From assembly GCF_900199375.1 (NCBI RefSeq), contig NZ_LT900217.1:2604001-2668000 (forward strand): a stretch of DNA of 64,000 bases, written 5' to 3'. Below are positions 17,823-26,776 of the stretch, one piece after another. The notes beneath the pieces were generated by a model, which was given only the letters and a program-made list of their open reading frames with translations, was not told where the DNA came from and did no database searches. Numbering within the stretch: the first letter of the stretch is position 1; every line of letters begins with the position of its first letter. The position numbers were made by a program, and so were the translations under genes. Origin of the DNA: Gordonibacter urolithinfaciens. GTDB lineage: Bacteria; Actinomycetota; Coriobacteriia; Coriobacteriales; Eggerthellaceae.

Positions 17823-19835
17823 ATGTCGTCATGCTCCGTGCCCGGCCAGGTGCGCCGGGTGTTCAAGGACGCGGGCCGGGTCTGCCCGGTCGACTACCGC
17901 CTGGCCTCCGACGCCTTCGCCGGCGATCCCGAGGTTGCGTGCGACGTGCTGTACGTGGTGGGCGGCCTGTACGGCAACCCGTTTGCGCTCGACGCGGTGG
18001 ACTGCCTGGTGGCGGCCGAGCAGGGCGACGTGCGCGTCGTGTTGAACGGCGACATGCACTGGTTCGACAAGACGGCCGAGAACTTCGCCGCCTTGGAGCG
18101 TCGGGCGTCGCGCTACCTGCCGCTCGTGGGCAATGTGGAGGCCGAGCTGCGCCGCCAGGTGGACGTGGGCGTGGGGTGCGGATGCGCCTACCCGGACTGC
18201 ACGGGCGACGATGCGGTGAGCCGCTCGAACCGCATCCACCGAAAGCTGTCCGAGGCCGTGGACGCCCATCCCGAGCTCAAGGAGCTGCTGGCGGGCCGGC
18301 CCGCCACGTGCACGGTGGGCGTGGCGGGCCGCAAGGTGGCCGTCACGCACGGCGACGAGCAGCTGATCGGCGGCTGGGCCTGCTCGCGCGAGTCGCTGCA
18401 GGACGTGCTGCGGCAAGACGAGCTCGACCGGTGGATGGCCGCCAACGACGTGGACGTGCTGGCCTGCACGCACACGTGCGCGCCCGCGGCGCTCTCGCTT
18501 GCGCGCGGGCTCGTGGTGAACAACGGGGCGGCCGGCCTGCCGAATTTCTTCGGCCAGCACTTCGGGCTGGCCGTGCGCGTGGCGGCCGCTCCGCACCCGG
18601 ATGCGCTGTTCGGCGCCGAGCGCGACGGCCTCTTTGTGGAGGCCGTGCCGCTGCGCTACGACCACGACGCCTACCTGGCCTGGTTCGACGAGCTGTGGCC
18701 GGCGGCCAGCCCGGCCGCCGTGTCGTACCGCGGCCGCATTGTCGACGGCGCGGACGACCGGTTGGATGACGCGTTGCTCGGCGGCTTCAGCCGCGGCCCC
18801 TCCGCCCGCACCGACGCCCCGCCGCTTCGGGCGCATGCGACGAAGGGCGACGTGGAGCTGGCGCTGGCCGGGCTCGTGTACTTCGAGGACGTCGTGGACG
18901 ACGCCTCCTGCCTGCGCACGGCGGGCGAGCCGTCCACGATCCAGGTCAACGTCACGGCCCGCTGCAACCTGGCCTGCGCCCACTGCCACGTGGAGTCGGG
19001 CCCGCACCGTACCGAGGCCATGGACCGCGCCGTGCTCGAGGCCGTGCTGGCCGTGGCCGCGCGCCCCGGAATCGACACGGTTGACGTGACGGGCGGCGCG
19101 CCCGAGATGCACCCCGACTTCGCCTGGTTCGTCGAACGCGCGGCAAGCATGGCGCACGTCATGGTGCGCACGAACCTCGTCATCCTGCGCGACCCGGCGT
19201 ACCGGCCGCTCATGGACCTCTACGCCCGGCTGGGCGTAGAGGTGGTGGCCTCGCTGCCCAACGTGCACGACGCGCAGGCCGAGCAGCAGCGCGGCGGCGG
19301 CACGTTCGACCCGAGCATCGAGGTGCTGCGCGAGCTGAACGGCCGCGGCTACGGTCGCGATGGCCGGCACGTTCTGGACTTGGTGTTCAACCCCCAGTGG
19401 CCCGTTCTGCCGCCCGACCAGGCCGAGCTGGAGGCCGTCTACCGGCGTCGGCTGGCCGCGCTGGGCGTGTCGTTCGACCACCTGTTCGCCGTCGCGAACA
19501 ACCCCATCGGGCGCTACGGTGCGCATCTCATCGACGCCGGCGCGTTCGACAGCTACCTGAACCTGCTCATAGACGGCTTCAACCAACAGGCGTGCGACGG
19601 GATGATGTGCCGCCACCAGCTGTCCGTGGGCTGGGATGGGCGCGTGTACGACTGCGACTTCAACCAGGCGCTCGGTCTGCCTGTCCGCCGCGAGGACGGC
19701 GGTGACCGCACGGTCTTCGACTACGCGGCCGACCCTGTGCTGCCCCTCGCACGCCCCATCCGCTTCCGCAACCACTGTTACGCCTGCACGGCCGGCAGCG
19801 GCTCGAGCTGCGGCGGCACCATCGTGCAGGAATAG
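17823..19835 (+). CDS. Metallophosphoesterase fused to an ArsS-like radical SAM protein
   Basis: 670 residues from ATG 17823, preceded by GAGAAAGGA. Residues ~1-300 look like a calcineurin-type phosphoesterase: NGDMHWFD near 75, LPLVGNVEAE, KVAVTHGDE and ACTHTC stand for the metal-binding motifs. Residues ~370-670 are a radical SAM enzyme with Cys381, Cys385 and Cys388 (ARCNLACAHCHVESGP), then VDVTGGAPEMHPDFAWFV, YDCDFNQALG and a Cys-rich end (RNHCYACTAGSGSSCGG). These are the marks of the ArsS family, which joins a 5'-deoxyadenosyl group to dimethylarsenic in arsenosugar formation. No selenocysteine is needed here. The fusion and the nearby symporter suggest a small pathway, but no ArsM or other ars gene lies in the window, so an arsenic substrate is inference. 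Confidence 0.8.
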   Translation: MSSCSVPGQVRRVFKDAGRVCPVDYRLASDAFAGDPEVACDVLYVVGGLYGNPFALDAVDCLVAAEQGDVRVVLNGDMHWFDKTAENFAALERRASRYLPLVGNVEAELRRQVDVGVGCGCAYPDCTGDDAVSRSNRIHRKLSEAVDAHPELKELLAGRPATCTVGVAGRKVAVTHGDEQLIGGWACSRESLQDVLRQDELDRWMAANDVDVLACTHTCAPAALSLARGLVVNNGAAGLPNFFGQHFGLAVRVAAAPHPDALFGAERDGLFVEAVPLRYDHDAYLAWFDELWPAASPAAVSYRGRIVDGADDRLDDALLGGFSRGPSARTDAPPLRAHATKGDVELALAGLVYFEDVVDDASCLRTAGEPSTIQVNVTARCNLACAHCHVESGPHRTEAMDRAVLEAVLAVAARPGIDTVDVTGGAPEMHPDFAWFVERAASMAHVMVRTNLVILRDPAYRPLMDLYARLGVEVVASLPNVHDAQAEQQRGGGTFDPSIEVLRELNGRGYGRDGRHVLDLVFNPQWPVLPPDQAELEAVYRRRLAALGVSFDHLFAVANNPIGRYGAHLIDAGAFDSYLNLLIDGFNQQACDGMMCRHQLSVGWDGRVYDCDFNQALGLPVRREDGGDRTVFDYAADPVLPLARPIRFRNHCYACTAGSGSSCGGTIVQE

Positions 19836-19972
19836 CCCCGACGTCGCAGGGCTGCCCGTCCGCCTGCCGTCTCGTGGCCTGCACGCCGCGCCGGCCCAAG
19901 GCCCCTTCCGGGGATGCGCGCAGCGCCTCCACTCGATCAGCACGCCGCGTCCCCGCACGATCATCTTTTTAG

Positions 19973-20006
19973 TTGACATGCCATATTAGTAGATATAATC
20001 TATTAC
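19973..20006 (+). promoter_or_regulatory. Promoter of the sodium:solute symporter gene
   Basis: TTGACA at 19973-19978 and TATAAT at 19994-19999, spacing 15. The -10 lies in AGATATAATCT, a short palindrome of the same form as at 17774-17784. Confidence 0.6.
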
Positions 20007-20047
20007 TGGCATCAATCAAGTTAATCAGGACGTGAGGGGACGACCGC

Positions 20048-21562
20048 ATGGATTCGACAACCGGGATCTTCTTCTGGGGGTTTCTCATCGTGTACGGCAT
20101 CGTGATGTTCCTGCTCTCGCCGAAGACCGTCTCGCTGGGCGGGTTCTTCAAGGGCGAGGACAAGTTGGGCCGCGCCGCCAACCCGTGGATGATCACGGCA
20201 TCCATCTTCATCGCGTGGATCTTCGCGAAGTCGGTCACGAACGCAGCCAACATGGGCGCGAACTTCGGCATCGTGGGCGGTATCGGCTACGCCATGTACT
20301 GGCTGTGCATCCCGCTGACCGGCTGGGCGCTGTACCGCCTGCGCCGCAAGTTCAAGGCCACGGGCATGATCAGCTTCCTCACCGAGCACTACGGCATCGC
20401 GGCCGCGTTCTGCTTCTCGGCAGCCATCCTGGTGCGCCTGTTCAACGAGGTGTGGTCGAACACATCGGTCGTGGGCGCGTACTACGGCGCGTCCGGCTCG
20501 GCGCCGTTCATCATCGCGGCGCTGCTGTTCACCGCCATCACCGTGGGCTACTGCTGCTGGGGCGGCATGCGCGGGTCCATCATCACCGACGTGGCGCAGG
20601 CCATCCTCTTCGCTGTGCTGCTCGTGGCCGTGCTTGCGTGGGTGGTTCCGCAGCACAGCCTGGCCGACTTCGCGACGTCCGGCACCTGGACGCTCGGCGG
20701 CGGCGTGGACTTCATCATCGGCGCGGGCCTGCAGTGCCTGTCGTACGGCTTCCACGACGCCGTGCTCACCGACCGCGGCTTCATCTGCGAGGAGAAGAAG
20801 ATGCTCAAGAGCTTCACCGTGGCCGGCCTTCTGGGCTTCGTGGCCATCGTGCTGTTCTCGCTCATCGGCGTGCACGCCTACCTCGACGGCATGAGCATCG
20901 CCGGCTCCAGCGCGCCGGTCGTGGTGGCGCAGAGTTTGGGCATCATGGCGTTCTTCATGATGGCCGTCATCATGATAGCCACGGCCGGCTCCACGCTGGA
21001 CTCCACGTTCAGCTCGCTCGCGAAGCTCACGGCGCGCGACCTGCCGGGCATTTTGGGGAAGACGCCCAAGATGAACCCGCGCATCATCGGCATTATCTTC
21101 ATGATTGTCTTCGGCATCGTGGGCAACCTGCCCATGATCATGGGCGCCGACATCATCACGGCCACTACCATCTCGGGCACCATGATCATGGGCCTCGGCC
21201 CTATCTTCCTGCTGCACGGCGTGGTGAAGCCGACGAAGGTTGGTTTCCAGCTGGCGTTCTGGGTTGGCATGGTGCTGGGCATCGCAGACACCGTGGCCCC
21301 GGCCGCCTTGGGCTTCATGGATATTGGCGGCGGCTCGTACGCGAACTTCCTCGGCGTGAACCTGTGGGGCGCCGTGGCGTGCTGGGCGGCGTATATCATC
21401 CCCGGCCTCTTGGCGCAAGCCGCCGAGAAGCGTGCCGGCATCGAGCCCGCGTGGAAGGGTTTGTCGCGGGAAGAACTCGCCCGCCTCGACGCGGACGCGA
21501 AGCGCCGCGAGCAACAGGGCCTCGACCTCGACCCCGAGGACTTGGCGCCTACGGGAGCGTAG
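20048..21562 (+). CDS. Sodium:solute symporter family protein (SSS)
   Basis: 504 residues from ATG 20048, with GAGGGGAC upstream. About 13 hydrophobic segments are visible; typical SSS features are the first helix, the GG-rich loops (YCCWGGMRGSIITDVAQAILF) and the Na2-site-like ATAGSTLDSTFSSLAKLTARD. The C-terminus is a short charged tail with a DLDPEDLAPTGA end. It should move an organic solute into the cell with sodium; the solute cannot be told from sequence. Its promoter resembles that of the phosphoesterase-ArsS gene upstream, so the two may act on the same compound. Confidence 0.9.
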   Translation: MDSTTGIFFWGFLIVYGIVMFLLSPKTVSLGGFFKGEDKLGRAANPWMITASIFIAWIFAKSVTNAANMGANFGIVGGIGYAMYWLCIPLTGWALYRLRRKFKATGMISFLTEHYGIAAAFCFSAAILVRLFNEVWSNTSVVGAYYGASGSAPFIIAALLFTAITVGYCCWGGMRGSIITDVAQAILFAVLLVAVLAWVVPQHSLADFATSGTWTLGGGVDFIIGAGLQCLSYGFHDAVLTDRGFICEEKKMLKSFTVAGLLGFVAIVLFSLIGVHAYLDGMSIAGSSAPVVVAQSLGIMAFFMMAVIMIATAGSTLDSTFSSLAKLTARDLPGILGKTPKMNPRIIGIIFMIVFGIVGNLPMIMGADIITATTISGTMIMGLGPIFLLHGVVKPTKVGFQLAFWVGMVLGIADTVAPAALGFMDIGGGSYANFLGVNLWGAVACWAAYIIPGLLAQAAEKRAGIEPAWKGLSREELARLDADAKRREQQGLDLDPEDLAPTGA

Positions 21563-21701
21563 GCGGCCCGGCACCTCTCCCATCAGACGTCCGCGGGCAC
21601 GGAGGGCCTGCACTCTCTCCGACGAAGGGGAAGCGCCCTGCGGTTTGCGAGACGCTTCCTCTTATGAGCGCTGCTGGTATTCGCTCGCTGCGATTAGGCT
21701 C

Positions 21702-21977
21702 TTAGCAGTAAAACGATATATCGCCTTGGAAGGTTTCTTGCCACTTCTGGCAGATGTAGCCGTGGTTCAAGGCAACGAGCTCCATGATGTTGGATAGATC
21801 CCTCTTCGGGATGTTGCTGCCATTGTTGGCAAGGATGCAGCCGCCCGAGGCGGTAAGCCAGATTTTCGTTGCATGTTCCGTCGGCCGTTTGATGGCAACG
21901 TGAATGTGAACCGGTTCTCCGTTCTCCCCGATCCAGAAGAAGAGGATGTAAGGGCCGAATTCGAGAACCTTAGGCAT
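21702..21977 (-). CDS. DUF4160-family small protein
   Basis: 91 residues from ATG 21975-21977 (MPKVLEFGPYILFFWIGENG), the start normal for the family; an ATG at 22001 would add eight residues. EPVHIHVAIKRP carries the HIHV pattern of DUF4160, and the end is EFQ-like sequence GDISFYC. The start overlaps the stop of the upstream gene by 8 bases, so translation is coupled. DUF4160 proteins are usually found with a small partner and have been suspected to form toxin-antitoxin-like pairs, but no activity is shown here. Confidence 0.75.
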   Translation of the reverse strand: MPKVLEFGPYILFFWIGENGEPVHIHVAIKRPTEHATKIWLTASGGCILANNGSNIPKRDLSNIMELVALNHGYICQKWQETFQGDISFYC

Positions 21978-22230
21978 AAGTCTTCGTCGCCTCTCGTGCA
22001 AGGCGGAATATCAAAGGGGCATTATGCTGCAGGAGGTCTGCGAGATCGTCGATTTCCTTCTGTGTGAAGCCCTCCACGCTGGTCCATCGATAGGCGGGCA
22101 ACAGGCAGCGGGCGGCATCAAAGCCTCCGGCAACTGGTCGCTCAATGGCTATCTCCACCGTGTTGTCGTCTTGGATGTTGGAATAGGCGATCTGCGTCTC
22201 GTCTGCGAGTTTGATATAGTTGTACAGCAT
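21970..22230 (-). CDS. Small partner protein of the DUF4160 gene
   Basis: 86 residues from ATG 22228-22230 (MLYNYIKLADETQIAYSNI), preceded by GGAGGTG. A compact alpha/beta sequence with IERPVAGGFDAARCLLPAYR and a helical C-terminus EKEIDDLADLLQ-like (TQKEIDDLADLLQHN). It fills the place taken by DUF2442-type partners in DUF4160 pairs, though similarity was not demonstrated. A probable -10 TAAAAT lies near 22279 on the minus strand. Confidence 0.65.
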   Translation of the reverse strand: MLYNYIKLADETQIAYSNIQDDNTVEIAIERPVAGGFDAARCLLPAYRWTSVEGFTQKEIDDLADLLQHNAPLIFRLAREATKTYA

Positions 22231-22334
22231 AGGTTTTTCACCTCCAGAACGTTCGACGCCGTCTTGCCGTTGATTTTACCATACGGGCGCCTCGGGTTCG
22301 CTTGGTCACGAGGCGGCCGAGGTCGCGGTCCATC

Positions 22335-24317
22335 CTAAGCTGCCGGCTTCTCCGGCGCTTTCTGGTCCACGAAGTAGATCTTGTACCACATGAGGAACAT
22401 GTAGACGATCCATATCTTGCGGGAGCGGTCGGCGCCGGCTTTGTGCTCGTCGAGGAGGCGCACCAGCTCGTCGGTGTTGAAGAACTGGCGGGCGATGTCG
22501 CCGGTGAACCACTCCTTGATCTCGTCGTAGTAGCGGTCCTGGCGCAGCCAGTTCACCATGGGCACGGGAAAGCCCAGCTTCTCCTTCTGCGCCCAATCCT
22601 TCGGGATGGCGCGCTCGGCGGCCTCGCGCAGCGTGAGCTTCGTCTGCTCGTCGTTCGCCTTGAGGCGGGTGGGGATGGTGGCCGACACGTCGAACACCTG
22701 CTTGTCGAGGAACGGCACGCGGCTCTCCAGCGAATGGGCCATCGACATCTTGTCGGTCTTGAGCAGGATGTCGCCCACGAGCCAGAAGAACAGGTCGACG
22801 TACTGCATGCGCGTGGTGTCGTCGAGGCCCGCGACCTCGGCGTATGCCGGCGCAATGAGCTCCTGCGGGGACGGCACGCGCGCCCCGGCGTCGGTGCGCT
22901 TGCCCGTGCGCAGACGCTCGCGCTCGGCGGGCGAGAATGCCACGCCGTTGGCGTTGGTGTAGTACCAGTCCTCGGGCGTCTCGCTCGCGCGCTCAAGGTA
23001 GTTCGCGCCGCGCACGCCGAGCGCGCGGGCCGCTTTCGACGCGCCTTTGAGCAGGCCCTTCGGTGCCCACGACAGCTTCTGGTTGGCGAACGGGGTCTGG
23101 TAGATGCGGTAGCCGCCGAAGAACTCGTCGGCGCCCTCGCCGGAGAGCACGGCCTTCACCTGCTCGGCGGCGATCTGGTCGACGAAGTAGAGCGCCACGG
23201 CGCTCGGGTCGGCGGACGGCTCGTCCATGTGCCACTGCACGCGGGGCAGGCTCGCCCAGTACTCCTCCTCGCCGATGTGCTTGGAGCTGTTCTCGATGTG
23301 CAGCTCGTCGGCCAGCTCGCGCGCCCAGGATATCTCGTCGCGCTCGCCCTCGTACTCGGCGAAGCCCACGGTGAACGTCTTGATGGCGGGGTTCTCCTTG
23401 GCCAGGCACGCGGCCATGTAGCTGGAGTCGATGCCGCTCGAAAGGAACGATCCCACCTCCACGTCGGCCACGTTGTGGTAGCGCACGCTCTCGCGCATGG
23501 CGGCGTCGATGGCCTCCACGGTGTCCTCGCGGCTGCGGCTCTCGTCGAAGTTGTACTCCGGCCGCCAGTAGCGGCGCATCTCGGTCGTGCCGTCCGCGCG
23601 CACGGTCATGCAGTGGGCGGGGGGCAGCTTGAAGACGCCCTTGAAGAAGGTCTCGTCGAGCGCGCTGAACTGGAAGCACAGGTACTGTTCGAGCGCTTCC
23701 TCATTGAGCTCACGCTGATAGGCGAGGTGCTCCAGGATGCACTTGATCTCCGAGGCGAAAATGAGCTGCGGGCCAGAAGCTCCCTGTTGCATCGTGTAGT
23801 AGAACGGCTTGATGCCGAAGAAGTCGCGCGCGCAGAAGAGCTCGCGGGACTTCCGGTTCCAGATGGCGAACGCGAACATGCCGCGCAGCCGGTCGAGCAC
23901 CGCCTCGCCCCAGGCCAGGTAGCCCGTGAGCAGCACCTCGGTGTCGGAGTTTGTCTGGAACGCCCAGCCCTCGGCCTCGAGCTCCGCACGCAGGTCGCGG
24001 TAGTTGTAGATCTCGCCGTTGAACACGATGGCGAAGTCGCCCTTGGCGGCCGCCGCCTCGGGGCTCGCGCAGGGCGTGCCGTCCGGCATGAGCGCGGGGG
24101 AGGTGACGGCGGAATCGTGCTCGCCGGTGGCGCGCACCATGGGCTGGTTGCCGCCCTCGAGGTCGATGAGCGAGAGCCTCCGGTGCCCCAGCGCTATGCC
24201 GTCGTCAAGGTACTGCCCCTCGCCGTCGGGCCCGCGGTGGGCCATCACGTCGCACATGGCCTTCAGGGTGGGCAGATCGGCCTCGGTGGCCCCGGTGAAT
24301 CCGCAGATTCCGCACAT
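22335..24317 (-). CDS. asnB: Asparagine synthase (glutamine-hydrolysing)
   Basis: 660 residues. The start is fixed at ATG 24315-24317 because the class II amidotransferase needs Cys2 (MCGICGFTGA). The glutaminase domain (AHRGPDGEGQ, GHRRLSLIDL, NGEIYNYRDLR) is followed by the synthetase domain with the ATP-pyrophosphatase loop FLSSGIDSSYMA and EGADEFFGGY. It makes asparagine from aspartate, ATP and glutamine in the cytoplasm. The ribosome site is GAGGAG. Two perfect palindromes in the leader point to repression of this gene. Confidence 0.95.
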   Translation of the reverse strand: MCGICGFTGATEADLPTLKAMCDVMAHRGPDGEGQYLDDGIALGHRRLSLIDLEGGNQPMVRATGEHDSAVTSPALMPDGTPCASPEAAAAKGDFAIVFNGEIYNYRDLRAELEAEGWAFQTNSDTEVLLTGYLAWGEAVLDRLRGMFAFAIWNRKSRELFCARDFFGIKPFYYTMQQGASGPQLIFASEIKCILEHLAYQRELNEEALEQYLCFQFSALDETFFKGVFKLPPAHCMTVRADGTTEMRRYWRPEYNFDESRSREDTVEAIDAAMRESVRYHNVADVEVGSFLSSGIDSSYMAACLAKENPAIKTFTVGFAEYEGERDEISWARELADELHIENSSKHIGEEEYWASLPRVQWHMDEPSADPSAVALYFVDQIAAEQVKAVLSGEGADEFFGGYRIYQTPFANQKLSWAPKGLLKGASKAARALGVRGANYLERASETPEDWYYTNANGVAFSPAERERLRTGKRTDAGARVPSPQELIAPAYAEVAGLDDTTRMQYVDLFFWLVGDILLKTDKMSMAHSLESRVPFLDKQVFDVSATIPTRLKANDEQTKLTLREAAERAIPKDWAQKEKLGFPVPMVNWLRQDRYYDEIKEWFTGDIARQFFNTDELVRLLDEHKAGADRSRKIWIVYMFLMWYKIYFVDQKAPEKPAA

Positions 24318-24379
24318 GGTAGATGGTACTCCTCGCGTCGTGATCGTTGTTTTCCGCGCCCTCGGAGGGTCTGCGGAAA

Positions 24380-24397
24380 TGCGTAGATATCTACGCA
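24380..24397. promoter_or_regulatory. Operator palindrome 1 upstream of asnB
   Basis: Perfect 18-bp palindrome TGCGTAGATATCTACGCA. Its core CGTAGATATCTACG is repeated at 24408-24421, with centres 26 bp apart. It lies downstream of the presumed asnB start site, so a bound protein would block elongation or initiation. Confidence 0.7.
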
Positions 24398-24406
24398 AAA
24401 ATCAGC

Positions 24407-24422
24407 ACGTAGATATCTACGT
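24407..24422. promoter_or_regulatory. Operator palindrome 2 upstream of asnB
   Basis: Perfect 16-bp palindrome ACGTAGATATCTACGT, sharing its 14-bp core with the first site. It adjoins the predicted transcription start of asnB. Confidence 0.7.
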
Positions 24423-24433
24423 TAGCTTCGCCC

Positions 24434-24439
24434 ATGATA
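24434..24439 (-). promoter_or_regulatory. asnB promoter -10
   Basis: Minus strand reads CTCTATCATGGGCG: TATCAT followed by GGG, the layout that recurs before ychF and gatC. The predicted start is near 24427, just before the two operator palindromes. Confidence 0.6.
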
Positions 24440-24510
24440 GAGGAAAACGCACCGGCGCCCAAGCGTCTCAACCAAGACCGCAGATTTGGTTTTGCGGCGT
24501 GCGGCGAGAA

Positions 24511-24546
24511 ACGAGGCGCTGCGATGTGCGGGTCGCAGCGCCTCGT
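24511..24546 (-). terminator. Terminator after the amidohydrolase gene
   Basis: Perfect 14-bp arms (ACGAGGCGCTGCGA at 24511-24524, reverse complement at 24533-24546) with an 8-base loop, 64 bases past the stop of the gene at 24610. No good T-run follows on the minus strand. Confidence 0.6.
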
Positions 24547-24609
24547 GCGAGGAAGGCTGGCGGGGTATCCCGCCCCACCTGCCGCTCCCGTTTCGTCCAA
24601 CTCTTCCGT

Positions 24610-26433
24610 TTACGACTGCTGCTTGGCGGCCTCTTCGGCGTCGAATACCTTCTCGCCGCGCAGGTACGTGGCGAGCACCTTCGTGTTCTTGATGTCGAGC
24701 GGTTTCGCCTCGAGGACGTTCTGATCCACCACGATGAAGTCGGCCGCCTTGCCCTCCTCGAGGCTGCCCGTCTCGCCGTCGAGGGACAGCGCCCAGGCGG
24801 CGTCGGCGGTGAAGCTGCGGATCATCCGCTTGATGTTCACGCGCTCCTCGGGCCACAGCAGGTAGGCGGGGTCGTCCATGTCGGTGATGTCGGGCACGTC
24901 GTAGGGCTTGCCGTCCACGAGGTTGCGCGTCACGCCGAACTGCATCGCATAGAAGGGGTTGGGGTTCGAGGTCACCGGGAAGTCGGAGGCGGAGACGAGC
25001 GTCACGCCCGCGTCCACGAACGACTTCATCGGGTACATCTTCTCGGCCCGCTCGCCGAGCGCGGGGCTTTCCTTCGACTCCCAGTACTGCGGCTCCTTGA
25101 AGTGCCAGTAGGGGTCGGCCACGGCCGTCACCTCCAGCTCGGCGAAACGCGGGACGTCGTCTTCCTTCACGAGCTGCAGGTGGGTGATGGCGTTGCGCTC
25201 GTCGTCGTCCGGCACGTTCTGCTCGGCGTACTCGATGGCGTCGAGCCCCATCGTCACGGCCTCGTCGCCGATGGCGTGGATGTGCGCGAGCATCCCCGCG
25301 CGGTTGATGGCCGCGGCGGCCTGGTTGAGGGGGTCCTGCTCCCAGCCGGTCTCGCCGTAGTTGGACGGGTTGTCTGCGTAGGGCTCGGACAGTAGGGCCG
25401 ACTCGTTGTCCATCACGCCGTCGACGAATATCTTGCCGGCGATCACCTTGAGCGCGTCGCTGTCGTACTTCTTCTTGAGCTCCTCGAGCTTGGTCAGGTC
25501 CTCGTCGGTCTGCCAGCTGGTGACGATGCCCGCGCCGCGTACGCGCATGGTGAGCCCGTCGCGGTCCGCGAGCGTCTGGTAGCCCTCGTAGGGCACGGGA
25601 AAGAAACCGTTGCCGGGCGGCGTGAAGATGGACGTGTAGCCCAACGCGTTGAGGCCCTGCAGAAACGTCGCCAGCCCATCGGCCACGTTCTCCTGATTGA
25701 CGGGGTATTTTGAGGTCATCGACATGGCGGAGTCGGCCAGCGTGCCCCATAGGCTGCCGTCCTCGTTCTTGTAGATCTCGCCGCCGGGCGTGGAGGGCGT
25801 GTCGGGCGTGATGCCGAGGAGCTCGAACGCCTTCGAGTTCAGCCACGCGCCGTGTCCGTCGAACGAGTACACGAGCAGCGGCTTGTCGGGGCTGATCTCG
25901 TCGAGGCGCTCCTTCTTGGGCCCGCGCTCCAGCTCTTCGCCGGGGTAGAGGCTGGCCATGTAGCCGAAGCCGAGGTACGTGTCCTTCTCGGGGTGAGCGT
26001 CGACGTATTCCTTGATGGCGGCCAGCTCGTCGTCGGCGGTGGGGAGGCCGATGAGGCTGAAGTCGAAGAAGTCGGGCGACCCCGAATGGATGTGGCCCTC
26101 GATGAGGCCCGGCAGCACGAATCTGCCCTGGAGGTCCACCACGTTCTGGGCGGTGTCCTTGTAACGCTGCCCGTCGGACGACGAGCCGACGAAGGCGATC
26201 TTCCCGTCGCGGACGGCCAGCGCTTCGGCCATGCGATCCTGACCGTCGACCGTGTAGATGACGGCGTTCTCGTAGTAGGCGTTCACGGGCCCGTCCGCGT
26301 TCGACGCGGCGTTCGGTGCGGCCGTGTCCGTGCCGGCGGTCGAGCAGCCTAACAGGCCGAGCCCGGCCGTGGCGGCGAGCACGGCGCTTCCCGCCAGGAA
26401 CGTGCGGCGGGAAAGGCAAGCGGGATGGTTCAT
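24610..26433 (-). CDS. Exported amidohydrolase (YtcJ-like), Tat lipoprotein
   Basis: 607 residues from ATG 26431-26433 (MNHPACLSRRTFLAGSAVLA), with GAGAGGA upstream; longer frames exist but would bury the signal. Twin arginines (SRRTFLAG) and a lipobox LLGCS suggest Tat export and lipid anchoring outside the cell. The amidohydrolase fold follows: GLIEGHIHSG (metal HxH), HAIGDEAVTMG, and the end SLEEGKAADFIVVDQNVLEA. YtcJ-type members hydrolyse amides or related bonds of varied substrates; the substrate here is unknown. It is divergent from a symporter gene at 26777, which could take up the product. Confidence 0.88.
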   Translation of the reverse strand: MNHPACLSRRTFLAGSAVLAATAGLGLLGCSTAGTDTAAPNAASNADGPVNAYYENAVIYTVDGQDRMAEALAVRDGKIAFVGSSSDGQRYKDTAQNVVDLQGRFVLPGLIEGHIHSGSPDFFDFSLIGLPTADDELAAIKEYVDAHPEKDTYLGFGYMASLYPGEELERGPKKERLDEISPDKPLLVYSFDGHGAWLNSKAFELLGITPDTPSTPGGEIYKNEDGSLWGTLADSAMSMTSKYPVNQENVADGLATFLQGLNALGYTSIFTPPGNGFFPVPYEGYQTLADRDGLTMRVRGAGIVTSWQTDEDLTKLEELKKKYDSDALKVIAGKIFVDGVMDNESALLSEPYADNPSNYGETGWEQDPLNQAAAAINRAGMLAHIHAIGDEAVTMGLDAIEYAEQNVPDDDERNAITHLQLVKEDDVPRFAELEVTAVADPYWHFKEPQYWESKESPALGERAEKMYPMKSFVDAGVTLVSASDFPVTSNPNPFYAMQFGVTRNLVDGKPYDVPDITDMDDPAYLLWPEERVNIKRMIRSFTADAAWALSLDGETGSLEEGKAADFIVVDQNVLEAKPLDIKNTKVLATYLRGEKVFDAEEAAKQQS

Positions 26434-26776
26434 GGGTGGAATCCTCTCGTTTCGACGGCAGAGTGAGCTCCATAATGCAGCGCAGAGCATCGCGACCGGC
26501 ACGCGACCAACAACCGCTAACGAACGGTGTCCGGTGTGCATCCCGCCCGTAACGACGCGCGACCGGACGCGCTGCGGGTCGGGCCGCGCGACCCTGGTCG
26601 CCCATGAGCGCGCTTCTGCGAAAACGTGGTCGCCAAGCGGGGTTTTCCCGCTATAATGATGCATTTGGATCGCGGCGCAGAGGGTGGATGTTCGGCGGCG
26701 CCCGTATCCGGCCTCCCGCGGACGCGTCCGCGCCGGGGGTTCCCTTGCATTGATCGATCGACAACGGAGGTTATCG
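26434..26776. other. Divergent intergenic region, amidohydrolase / SNF symporter
   Basis: 343 bases without a gene. The right part holds the symporter promoter. In the left part, minus-strand TGCATTATGG near 26471-26478 may be the amidohydrolase -10. No RNA gene was recognised. Confidence 0.5.
26636..26657 (+). promoter_or_regulatory. Symporter promoter with overlapping palindrome
   Basis: TATAAT at 26652-26657, preceded by the inverted repeat AGCGGG-GTTTT-CCCGCT (26636-26652) that fills the -10/-35 spacer, a usual place for a repressor. Confidence 0.6.

Noticed and set aside
17823-19835. Selenoprotein reading of the ArsS-like enzyme
   Set aside because: The frame is closed by one normal TAG after a complete Cys-rich end; no in-frame TGA was seen within it.
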